From the NCBI GenBank assembly GCA_029856365.1, contig JAHQWW010000013.1, forward strand, positions 1-55,725: 55,725 nucleotides of DNA, written 5' to 3'. The notes beneath the pieces are model-generated. The model did not search any database, was not told the origin of the DNA, and saw only the letters and a program-made list of their open reading frames with translations. The stretch comes from Candidatus Hodarchaeota archaeon (GTDB taxonomy: Archaea; Asgardarchaeota; Heimdallarchaeia; Hodarchaeales; Hodarchaeaceae). Positions 46,262 through 54,109 of the stretch are shown here, piece after piece. The position numbers were made by a program, and so were the translations under genes. Every line of letters starts with the position of its first letter. Positions within the stretch are counted from its first letter, which is position 1.

Positions 46262-46269
46262 ATCACCTT
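46262..46269 (-). promoter_or_regulatory. Shine-Dalgarno site deciding the DUF35 start
   Basis: AAGGTGAT on the minus strand, 4 bases before the ATG at 46257. It overlaps the end of the thiolase-like gene and makes 46257, not 46272, the likely start. It matches the anti-Shine-Dalgarno of archaeal 16S rRNA. Confidence 0.6.
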
Positions 46270-47450
46270 CAAGTCTTTGAGAGGATAGTGGCTACAACAT
46301 TGTTGCCAAACCCTCCAAAATTAATTGCATATGCATGTTTGGGATTATTGGGAATTTGTCGTTCACCTGCTTCTCCTCTAAGTTGCCATACTAATTCACA
46401 GAGTTGAGCAACTCCAGTTGCACCGACAGGGTGACCCCGGGCTTTTAGACCACCTGAAGGATTGACTGGAAATCGGCCATTGATTTCTGTTTCGCCTTTA
46501 CGAATAGCAAGATGAGCCTTACCCCGTTCATAAAATCCTGCTGATTCCAATTCAGCTATCTCTAATATTTCAAACGCGTTATGTATTTCTGCAAAGTTTA
46601 TATCCTTTCTCTTTAACCCAGCCATTACTAATGCTTGATCAGAAGCATCTTTTACTGCTTTGAGAAATGTTGGATCTTCACGTTCGTGTACAGCCATAGT
46701 ATCCATACCCTGTCCTGTACCAGTGAATTTGATCAATCGTTTTCCAGATATTTCTTTTGCCTTTTCCAGTGAACACATTATAATGGAAGCTGCCCCATCA
46801 GTGACAGGACACACATCATATAGATGTAATGGATCTGCAATCATAGGATTATTCAATTTTGCTTCACGAGAGGTTAAAATGCCTTCCATTGTAATTTTTT
46901 GTTGTATATGAGCATGAGGGTTCATTAAACCGTTCTTATGATTCTTAATTGCAATTCTAGCCAAATCTTCTGATGTAACCCCGTATTTATTGAAGTAGAT
47001 TCGAGCTAACATCGCACCGAGAGAAGGAAAGGTTATACCATAGATATATTCAGCCTCAGGATGTGACATAGTAGCAATAAAATCAGTAACTACTGGAGCT
47101 GGAGCAACGCGCATTTTCTCACCACCAGTAACCATAACGCAATCGTGAATCCCCGAAGCTATAGCCATATACCCTATTCGGGCAGCTGTTCCCCCTGAGG
47201 CAGGACCATTTTCAATGGATGCTCCAACAGCTGGGAAAAGATTCAGATAATCAATTAAAGCAGAAGCTAGTGCTGTTTGGTTATTAATACGGCCCGCTCC
47301 CATGTTAGCAACAAATACGGCGTCAATTTCATCTGTACCAGCATCAGTAATTGCATCTAATGAAGCTTCCGCCATCATTTCTATTAGGGAACCATCAAAT
47401 CGTCCCCAACGACTCCCCAATCCCACTCCAATAATAGCAACCTCACGCAT
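46269..47450 (-). CDS. Archaeal-type thiolase-fold protein, lacking the usual nucleophilic Cys
   Basis: 393 residues. Overall it is a thiolase: VAIIGVG start, DAVFVANM, GGEKM, DGAASIIM, EIHNAFEI (catalytic His motif), NPSGGLKARGHPVGATG (second catalytic His) and a C-terminal INFGGFGNN. Where thiolases have the nucleophile (C-A-S-G), this protein reads IENGPASGG, with Pro at codon 47202-47204. The C-terminal CxG cysteine is also missing. It may not perform classical thiolysis, or it may use another chemistry. With DUF35 and a GNAT-like gene it forms a three-gene operon. Confidence 0.8.
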   Translation of the reverse strand: MREVAIIGVGLGSRWGRFDGSLIEMMAEASLDAITDAGTDEIDAVFVANMGAGRINNQTALASALIDYLNLFPAVGASIENGPASGGTAARIGYMAIASGIHDCVMVTGGEKMRVAPAPVVTDFIATMSHPEAEYIYGITFPSLGAMLARIYFNKYGVTSEDLARIAIKNHKNGLMNPHAHIQQKITMEGILTSREAKLNNPMIADPLHLYDVCPVTDGAASIIMCSLEKAKEISGKRLIKFTGTGQGMDTMAVHEREDPTFLKAVKDASDQALVMAGLKRKDINFAEIHNAFEILEIAELESAGFYERGKAHLAIRKGETEINGRFPVNPSGGLKARGHPVGATGVAQLCELVWQLRGEAGERQIPNNPKHAYAINFGGFGNNVVATILSKT

Positions 47451-47454
47451 TTAT

Positions 47455-48159
47455 TCACTCTTCCTTCTTTTTGCCTGTAATTTGAAATATCACATCTTCA
47501 GGAATTAAAATCTTTCTTTTACAATTTTCTAACAAATTCTCAGGAACTGGTCGTTCTCCAAAGAGACGTTCTGGAACAACATAACCTTCCCAATTTTCTT
47601 TTGTGAGACAATATGAGGGAACTCCACCTAATTCATGTTCTATTTCGGGTCGTGGTTCGAGCCGTAATTCTTCCATCCATCGTTGGAATCCGATCGGTGA
47701 CTCCGCTACAATATAAACCTCTTTATTTCCCAAAAGAAAATGATTTTCCATCTTAGCCACAAATAAATGAGCACCAACACGAAGACCTCTTTTGAACGTC
47801 ATCGTGTGAAGACTCATTCCAATTTTAGGATTAACTGTTAAACGACTGTTTACGAGACCTAAAACCTCACCAGTGTTCCCATCTTGCCCAAGAATAACAT
47901 ATTCATCATGAACTCTGTAATTAGTGTAAGCCAATAGCTCGCTTAATATCCGAGCTCCTACAAGATCATAATATTGGTAATCAGTAAGTTTCACTATGTC
48001 ATAAAATAATGGAATGACATGTTTTACCTCATCTCGTGTAATTTGACGAACTACCATCTTGGTACCGTCAGCTAAATTAATATATTTGGAAGGATAAGGT
48101 GTATTTTCGGGGTTTATCTTATTTTGTGGAGGACGTAACATTTCTTCATCTATTGACAT
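47455..48159 (-). CDS. GNAT-like protein in the thiolase operon
   Basis: 234 residues. After a tail of about 30 residues, the core reads like a GNAT fold (MVVRQITRDEVKHVIPLFYDIV, EYVILGQDGNTGEVLGLV, GLRVGAHLFVAKMENHF). The canonical acetyl-CoA loop Q/R-x-x-G-x-G/A is not evident, so activity is uncertain. Its stop is 4 bases before the thiolase start. Possible roles are an acyl-CoA binding partner or acyltransferase acting with the thiolase-like protein. Confidence 0.55.
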   Translation of the reverse strand: MSIDEEMLRPPQNKINPENTPYPSKYINLADGTKMVVRQITRDEVKHVIPLFYDIVKLTDYQYYDLVGARILSELLAYTNYRVHDEYVILGQDGNTGEVLGLVNSRLTVNPKIGMSLHTMTFKRGLRVGAHLFVAKMENHFLLGNKEVYIVAESPIGFQRWMEELRLEPRPEIEHELGGVPSYCLTKENWEGYVVPERLFGERPVPENLLENCKRKILIPEDVIFQITGKKKEE

Positions 48160-48350
48160 CGTTCTCGTCTCTTTTGAATTTTTTAACGGTATTTCAAGAG
48201 AAAAAACTCAAGAAACAAATCTTTTTCTAGCAATTATCTCAGAGTTGTCTTTACTAAATATTTTTACAAAGATTGATACATTCTTCGAGGATTGAATGAA
48301 ATCTTACATTCTTCTTCTTTGAAGAGAAAATTACTCTCTTATACTCTAGG

Positions 48351-49607
48351 ATGCAAGAAAGAATGAATTTACTAGTTAAAAATGCTCTTACCCGAGACAG
48401 AAAATTAGTTAATATCTTAATCGAATATGGGATGATTAGAGAGATTACAAACAAGAAATTGAAAGAACCTGAACAAACTATTGATGCTAAGGGTTCATTA
48501 GTGACCAAAAGTTTTATCAGTCCTCACAATCACTTAGATAAAGTTCTAATTGGCGATATTATTGAATCAAATGAATCAGGGACACTTTGGGAAGCCATTC
48601 AAAAAACATGGGAGGTTAAAAGGAATTATACAGTGGAAGAAATTCAAAAGCGAGCCAATCAAGTTATTGATCAACAGATAAAGTATGGAGTCACCCATCT
48701 ACGGACCCATGTAGATATTGATTCCATTGGAAAACTTAGGCCTCTTCAAGGTCTCCTTGCGGTAAAAGAAGCCTATCGAGATATTATCGAACTGCAAATT
48801 GTTGCATTTCCTCAAGAAGGAATTCTGAAAGATGAAGGGACTGAAAACTTATTATATTCTGCAATGGAAACTGGTGCGGATTTAATAGGAGGTATGCCTC
48901 ATAACGAGTATACCCCTCAAGATTCTCAACGACATATTGATATTGTGTTTGATATTGCAAAACAGTTCAATGTGGATATCGATTCTCATACAGATGAAAG
49001 TGACGATCCTAATTCTCGCACATTACAATATCTAGCATCTAGCACTATTAAGCGCAATTATCGTGAACGGGTAACTGTGGATCATATTTGTTCTTTAGCT
49101 GCTCAAAATGACTATTATGCAAGTCGAATTATTGATTTAGTCAAGTTAGCAAAGATTAATGTCATTACAAATCCTGGTACAAATATGGTTTTACAGGGAA
49201 GATTAGACAGCTATCCTAAACGAGTCGGGATCACTCGTGTTAAAGAATTACTGAACGCTGGTGTAAATGTCACCTGTGGTCAAGATTGCATCAATGACCC
49301 ATATTATCCATTCGGAAAAGGAGATATGCTTGAAGTAGCATTATTACTTGGACATGCGGCGAAAATGACCACTCAATTCGAGATAGAAACCCTATATGAT
49401 ATGATCACCTATAATGCGGCAAAAACGATGGGAATTTCAGATCATAAGCTGATTGTTGGATCTCCTGCTGATATTGTCATTCTTCACGGTGTAAAAACTA
49501 TAAACGAAGCCATAAGAAAAACACCCCCAGCACGGACAACTATTAGAAAAGGAAAGATCATTTCTAAAACTTCAATAACAGAAAATCAGTTTTATGAATC
49601 AAAATAG
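48351..49607 (+). CDS. Cytosine-deaminase-like amidohydrolase
   Basis: 418 residues (an ATG at 48363 is an alternative). The metal and catalytic residues follow the CodA pattern: SPHNHLDK near 59-66, HTDESDD near 215, VDHICSLAA near 242 and CGQDCINDPYYPFGKGDMLEVA near 305 (given in parts: GQDC, DPYYP, GDMLEV). Cytosine deaminase makes uracil and ammonia; relatives act on isoguanine, creatinine or other cyclic amidines. Together with the uridine phosphorylase gene it points to pyrimidine salvage. Confidence 0.83.
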   Translation: MQERMNLLVKNALTRDRKLVNILIEYGMIREITNKKLKEPEQTIDAKGSLVTKSFISPHNHLDKVLIGDIIESNESGTLWEAIQKTWEVKRNYTVEEIQKRANQVIDQQIKYGVTHLRTHVDIDSIGKLRPLQGLLAVKEAYRDIIELQIVAFPQEGILKDEGTENLLYSAMETGADLIGGMPHNEYTPQDSQRHIDIVFDIAKQFNVDIDSHTDESDDPNSRTLQYLASSTIKRNYRERVTVDHICSLAAQNDYYASRIIDLVKLAKINVITNPGTNMVLQGRLDSYPKRVGITRVKELLNAGVNVTCGQDCINDPYYPFGKGDMLEVALLLGHAAKMTTQFEIETLYDMITYNAAKTMGISDHKLIVGSPADIVILHGVKTINEAIRKTPPARTTIRKGKIISKTSITENQFYESK

Positions 49608-49942
49608 GGTAAAACTAGTAGCATTTTTCACTATTGAAATTATATTGTTGGGAACAATTTGACTTTCTCAAAATCCCATCTTTTGATAGTTCTCATTCTT
49701 TTCTTGTGTGATATACTGCTTTTGAAGATGTAGGTTTGATAGAGAAGGAAACAACAACCATAATAAATGTGAATACTAAAAAGAGTTAGACTCCTGTTAG
49801 GAGTACATATTTATTAACTCTAGAATTAATTATAATAACAATCACTATAACTTTACTCGGTAAAATGAACTTAAAAGAAGAATAATACGATTATCAGTCT
49901 TTATCCTTGCTTTTCTATTTAAAACTGAAATATGTTGTCTAT
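49608..49942. other. Intergenic region between convergent genes
   Basis: 335 AT-rich bases. One small inverted repeat, ACTCCT (49790-49795) and AGGAGT (49799-49804), loops over GTT and might end transcription of the deaminase gene. No open frame with a ribosome site, no RNA gene seen. Confidence 0.4.
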
Positions 49943-50434
49943 TTAACCAAAAAAAAAGAGTATTACAAACCATAGGATGATTAAAATTAGCTCTGGAATA
50001 ATACCTGTTCTTTTGTAAATTAAGTTGGGCATCCACATAAAGAGAGAAGAACGTACTTTATCCGCAATAGGGTGTAAATAGTATTGTTTCGCCCAATCAG
50101 GGTTGTTTTTTCTGGATGCAATGTTACGTAATGTATACCAATCCCATAAGTCAGGTAGATTGGCAAAAAGCATTCCAAGCCAGTAATTCCAAAAATGGAG
50201 AATAATTATCCCCAAACCTGTAAGATATACAAAAATATGCCACATGAGCCAAAAATTATCGTGTATCCTTTCTGGAGGATGATAAGTACTTCTCGAAAGT
50301 GCGTCTAAGAAGAAGTGTGAACAAAAAGCGATTATGATAACCAGCAGTACTGATAGCCAAGTAGGTGTTGGAATTATTATACTAATGATATACTGAATCA
50401 AAATACCAGCGATTAAATGTGTAGGGAGTTGCAT
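49943..50434 (-). CDS. Membrane protein, DUF457/metal-dependent-hydrolase-like
   Basis: About 163 residues from the ATG at 50434, chosen because AAGGAAA lies upstream and because the longer frame would overlap the next gene. HLIAG at the start and SHFFLDALSRSTYHPP near residue 46, with about four hydrophobic helices, resemble the YbcI/DUF457 group of putative membrane metal hydrolases. The family link rests on these two motifs only. Last gene of a three-gene minus-strand run. Confidence 0.55.
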   Translation of the reverse strand: MQLPTHLIAGILIQYIISIIIPTPTWLSVLLVIIIAFCSHFFLDALSRSTYHPPERIHDNFWLMWHIFVYLTGLGIIILHFWNYWLGMLFANLPDLWDWYTLRNIASRKNNPDWAKQYYLHPIADKVRSSLFMWMPNLIYKRTGIIPELILIILWFVILFFFG

Positions 50435-50490
50435 TATTAATTTTCCTTGATTTTCCTTCTTTATGTTATAATTCTCTAGAAATAGTAGGA

Positions 50491-51054
50491 TTAGCTTGAA
50501 AATTTTTGATATAAAAACCATATAGTACTTACTATCCAAAAAATAATTACAATTATAATTAATCCAAACTTAAAAGATGCGAAAATCGATGCTAACAAGG
50601 GAGAAAAGGGAGGAAAATTAGTTGGTGAATAAAGCATTAAAATGAGATTTAAATTCTCTATAGCATCAAAAAGAGCGGCTACAAAGGGAACCAAAGTCAT
50701 ATATAATCCAGCGAGTTGTATTTGCCCAGATAGGAGCTTGCGAGATATTAGTAGAGTTAAACACGCTAAAAATATTGAATAGGCTACTAGGAATCCATAA
50801 TCTATGAGGGTTACATTTAGTTCTTGAATTATAAGTTCTTCTGTCCAAGAGTCGAAGATTTGATTGATTTTTTCAACACTCCAAGCAAATTCTAATTCCA
50901 TCACTCCATATGGACTTGCAGCTTTCAGCGCTGCCTCTGTTGGGCGCATTAACATCCAGATAATAATGGATGCAACTGTAGATATTAAGGATAAAATTAT
51001 CACTGTGTTATGTGTTGGGGTCTTTTCCAACTTTTTTATGTAGAAATGATCCAT
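50491..51054 (-). CDS. Conserved-looking membrane protein
   Basis: 187 residues with about five hydrophobic helices. A loop after the first helix has SPYGVMELEFAWSVEKINQIFDSW split by WSVEK, a pattern (PYG-x-x-ELE-x-A, then a helix ending in W) that I have seen in uncharacterised small membrane proteins. Helix 2 begins LIDYGFLVAYSIFLA. It starts one base after the kinase stop, so the two are coupled. Function unknown. Confidence 0.6.
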   Translation of the reverse strand: MDHFYIKKLEKTPTHNTVIILSLISTVASIIIWMLMRPTEAALKAASPYGVMELEFAWSVEKINQIFDSWTEELIIQELNVTLIDYGFLVAYSIFLACLTLLISRKLLSGQIQLAGLYMTLVPFVAALFDAIENLNLILMLYSPTNFPPFSPLLASIFASFKFGLIIIVIIFWIVSTIWFLYQKFSS

Positions 51055-51055
51055 T

Positions 51056-51670
51056 TTATTGATCAGAACCGTTTTTCTGTTTAAACTCTAAGTATAATTT
51101 TTTCAGATAATTGGTTAATTCGTCAACAGCTTTTTCAATATCACCATCATTCTGAACTACTTTATCTGGAGGAAGCATGTCAATTTTATCGTACATTCGG
51201 ATTTTTCTTTCATTCAGAAGGTAGTCAGTTTCTCTCCCTCGATTTTTAATACGTTTTTCTGCAATATTAATTGGAACATCAATCAATACTATCTTTGATG
51301 CGGGGTACTTCTCACGAGCTTCATAGAGAATATTACGGGATACATTTACCAAGATAACTTCCCCTCGTTGAAGAGGAGCTTCAAGCAGTGTTCGCGGGCA
51401 TCCATACCAATTATTGTATACATTCCAAAACAAAGCATATTCTTCTCTTGATTTTTTTAGTAGAAATTCCTCCTCAGATATATAGAGAGATTCTTCTGTT
51501 TTATCAGGGATTCTTGTTATATTTCTTTGGAGAATGTTAACAGGAATTTGTTCTATAAAGAGATTATCTGAAGCTTTACGCATTATTGTATCTTTGCCGC
51601 TGCCTGATATTCCTACAATAAAGACCAGCAAATCACTAGCTATATGAGATTCTGTAGTGCTTGATTCCAC
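51056..51670 (-). CDS. PhnN/guanylate-kinase-like P-loop kinase
   Basis: 204 residues. P-loop GISGSGKDT near residue 20; ITRIPD and a lid region (RIKNRGRETDYLLNERK) follow the guanylate kinase/ribose-1,5-bisphosphokinase (PhnN) layout; VLIDVPINIAEKRI is a typical core strand. PhnN phosphorylates ribose 1,5-bisphosphate to PRPP. A ribose-phosphate role could link with the uridine phosphorylase, but this is speculation. First gene of the minus-strand run. Confidence 0.7.
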   Translation of the reverse strand: MESSTTESHIASDLLVFIVGISGSGKDTIMRKASDNLFIEQIPVNILQRNITRIPDKTEESLYISEEEFLLKKSREEYALFWNVYNNWYGCPRTLLEAPLQRGEVILVNVSRNILYEAREKYPASKIVLIDVPINIAEKRIKNRGRETDYLLNERKIRMYDKIDMLPPDKVVQNDGDIEKAVDELTNYLKKLYLEFKQKNGSDQ

Positions 51671-51818
51671 TTTACCAAACCACGAAACAAGCTTGAAGAT
51701 CAGTAAAGCATAATCTTGTTATCTCATATCAAATTTAGTATCTCTTAAAAGTTAACTAAGTCTCTTCAGATTCTGTTGAAATTAAGATATCTCTGATCAG
51801 ATCAAGTGATTAAAACAA

Positions 51819-51827
51819 AAAATATAA
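51819..51827 (+). promoter_or_regulatory. Possible TATA box for the GTPase gene
   Basis: AAATATAAG, preceded by an A-rich stretch, about 65-70 bases before the ATG at 51892. Transcription would start near 51850. Weak evidence in AT-rich DNA. Confidence 0.3.
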
Positions 51828-51891
51828 GCAATTAATACAAGCATTATTCCCTATATGATTGGAAGTTGAATTCCAGACGATAGTGTGTTTT

Positions 51892-52431
51892 ATGACAAAG
51901 TTTATGTTTAAAATTGTTCTTATTGGAGATGGTGCAGTTGGAAAAACGTCAATTCGGCGACGATATATGGGCGAGGGCTTTGAGACGGATTTCCTTGCAA
52001 CAATGGGCGCAGATTTTGCGTATCTTGAGAATAAGATCAATGAAAATAAGATTAAATGGCAAATTTGGGATTTGGCGGGTCAACCAGCATTTAGAAATGT
52101 CATGAGAGCCTATTTTAAAGGTAGCATGGGAGCCTTAGCAGTTTATGATGTCTCTCAACCTAAAACATTGGAAGGTATTGATTCATGGATACAAGAAGCT
52201 CAATTCCATGCAGAGACATTTCCAGAACTACCCGTAGTTATAGTAGGAAACAAGATTGATTTAAGAGATGAAATTCCTAATTGCGTAAAGACAATTAATG
52301 GATTTATCAAAGCCAAATCTTTGAATGCAGAGTTCATTGAAACTTCTGCAAAAACGGGAGAGAACATCCCCGATGCTTTTACTAAACTAGCTCACCAGAT
52401 CATCTCAAAAACTAGTCTTGAAATCAAATGA
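51892..52431 (+). CDS. Ras/Rab-like small GTPase
   Basis: About 179 residues. The start at 51892 (MTKFMFKIVLIGDG) suits the family; ATG 51904 is also possible. All G motifs are present: G1 GDGAVGKTS near 11-19, G2 Thr in ATMGADF, G3 WDLAGQPAF, G4 GNKIDL and G5 ETSAK. The G3 DLAGQ form matches eukaryotic Ras-superfamily proteins, including the switch glutamine. The C-terminus (SKTSLEIK) lacks a prenylation cysteine and a basic tail. Ras-like GTPases are expanded in Asgard archaea. It may pair with a longin/roadblock protein. Confidence 0.93.
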   Translation: MTKFMFKIVLIGDGAVGKTSIRRRYMGEGFETDFLATMGADFAYLENKINENKIKWQIWDLAGQPAFRNVMRAYFKGSMGALAVYDVSQPKTLEGIDSWIQEAQFHAETFPELPVVIVGNKIDLRDEIPNCVKTINGFIKAKSLNAEFIETSAKTGENIPDAFTKLAHQIISKTSLEIK

Positions 52432-52529
52432 GTATACAATTCGTATAGTAATCCGAAATTCTATGGAAAAAAAAGAAGGAGAGAGTAATGTTTTATTTGT
52501 TTTAATTCAGAATCATTTATACATTACAA

Positions 52530-53153
52530 TCAAGTGAGTGCCCATATTCCACCAGCTTCGTTGAGGAGAACCATTAGCAGCCCTTGAATAGTGAGGAGGC
52601 CGCAAAAAATGATAACAATTGGAGCCCAACTGATCAATTGTAATATCCTATCTATTGTGAACTCTGTAAACCTTGTAATAACGAATAAAATTCCAACGAT
52701 GAGCACAATTAGTAAAATCACGAGCCAAAGGGGGATATGAATGACATCTAGAACTTCTGGATCAGAAAATCCTCCACTAAAATCAGCAAAAAATAAAAAT
52801 AATCCAGCTAATGCTCCAAAAGCGAGTACAGCAATAATTGCTGCTATTGGTGTATCTTTAAGTGGTTCCGCAAGCATGGAGGAGCCAGCCAAAAAAATCA
52901 ATAATATTGTCAACCAATGAACCATTGTTACCTCTGGAGAATCTGGTAGAAATATATCGTCTAATGTCCATTCATAAATTGCCCAGAGGTTCACTAATCC
53001 TATCACTATGCTTGTACCCAAAGCCAAGTATTTCAGGATATCGGATTCGTCGTCTTTTGATTTTATTAGTTTATTTATACCATAAGCAAGGCCAACAATG
53101 CCTGCAATAATTACGATATAAGGTAATAATAGATCTAAGATACTTTCAAACAT
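52530..53153 (-). CDS. Polytopic membrane protein of unknown function
   Basis: About 207 residues from the ATG at 53153 (AGTGAT just upstream; the longer frame has a charged extension). About six hydrophobic helices (LLPYIVIIAGIVGLAYGI, LALGTSIVIGLVNLWAIY, WLTILLIFLAGSSML, AIIAVLAFGALAGLFLFFA, PLWLVILLIVLIVGILFVI, WAPIVIIFCGLLTIQGLLMV). It converges on the GTPase gene. No family recognised. Confidence 0.65.
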   Translation of the reverse strand: MFESILDLLLPYIVIIAGIVGLAYGINKLIKSKDDESDILKYLALGTSIVIGLVNLWAIYEWTLDDIFLPDSPEVTMVHWLTILLIFLAGSSMLAEPLKDTPIAAIIAVLAFGALAGLFLFFADFSGGFSDPEVLDVIHIPLWLVILLIVLIVGILFVITRFTEFTIDRILQLISWAPIVIIFCGLLTIQGLLMVLLNEAGGIWALT

Positions 53154-53318
53154 TTTAATCACTTCTCTAGTATACTTATAATATAAATCTTGTTTTTTCA
53201 TTAATAATAATTAAGATTTGTCTTGGATTTCAAGTGATAAACATTCGATAGAAATCTCTACTTTTCTTTCAATATCCCCCTAAAAACGGAAACTTGAAGT
53301 TCCTATAATTACCGCTGC

Positions 53319-53960
53319 CTAGATTCCCCCAGAAATGATTTTATGAACCACTCTTTGATGATATTCGCGAACTAACGCCTGATCGTAATTAATTTCAATA
53401 TTAAACAACTGTGCTAAATTCACACACTTTATAATATTGTGTAAAAGAGAGAATTGGGAATCAGCGATTTCACCCAGACGTTTGATCCCAACACTGAAGT
53501 GGTTTGAGAGGTTATTGTCATTTCCGTTTGGAGTTTTATAAATGCACAATTGTACATAGGAGTCATAAAGCTGTTCAATAAGTTCTTCGAAATGATCAAC
53601 ATCAAGAACCTCTAGAATGGAAGAAATAGCAGTAATGAATAGGATATCTTCTGTGGCAAGTCCTTCTCTAAGAAATACATGCGTTTTATCATAAAAACGT
53701 CGCTGAACAGCTTTTGACTTAAGTTGCAAAGTTTCTCCTGCTTTTCCTAAAACCTTGTTGTAAGGCCTCAGATCTATTCCCTTCAGATTGCTACTAATTT
53801 TATATAAAAAGTTTGAAAACTGAATGAAAATACGTTCGGAACCCTGAACTTCAATTTTTAAGCGATAAGTGCGATCTGTAATGAGATTAGGTGGTATGAA
53901 AAACTGTTGGCTGACCAATTGCTTTATTACTTCATCCTTATGAATCGGATCTGTTCTCAT
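53319..53960 (-). CDS. Unknown soluble helical protein
   Basis: About 213 residues from the ATG at 53960, with AGGTGG 7 bases upstream (a TTG at 53966 is less likely). Predominantly helical by eye, with a run of conserved-looking segments such as FSNFLYKISSNLKGID, LREGLATEDILFITAISSILEVLDV and NLAQLFNIEINYDQALVREYHQRV. I recognise no family, no catalytic motif and no membrane helix. It lies between a membrane protein and the partial methyltransferase, all on one strand but with wide gaps. Confidence 0.6.
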   Translation of the reverse strand: MRTDPIHKDEVIKQLVSQQFFIPPNLITDRTYRLKIEVQGSERIFIQFSNFLYKISSNLKGIDLRPYNKVLGKAGETLQLKSKAVQRRFYDKTHVFLREGLATEDILFITAISSILEVLDVDHFEELIEQLYDSYVQLCIYKTPNGNDNNLSNHFSVGIKRLGEIADSQFSLLHNIIKCVNLAQLFNIEINYDQALVREYHQRVVHKIISGGI

Positions 53961-54109
53961 GATCAACCACCTAGGAAAGTTGTGTTGTCATGTAATATTT
54001 GATTATAATATTGAAAACCTAACTAGAAAATTTATTCGAGTTGATGTGAAAACCAATATTGATTAAAAATTAAAAAGACAACTCACCAGATTCTTAAAAT
54101 TATTATTTA

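Noticed and set aside
49943..50539. Longer start for the DUF457-like membrane protein
   Set aside because: It would overlap the preceding gene, while the ATG at 50434 has a ribosome site.
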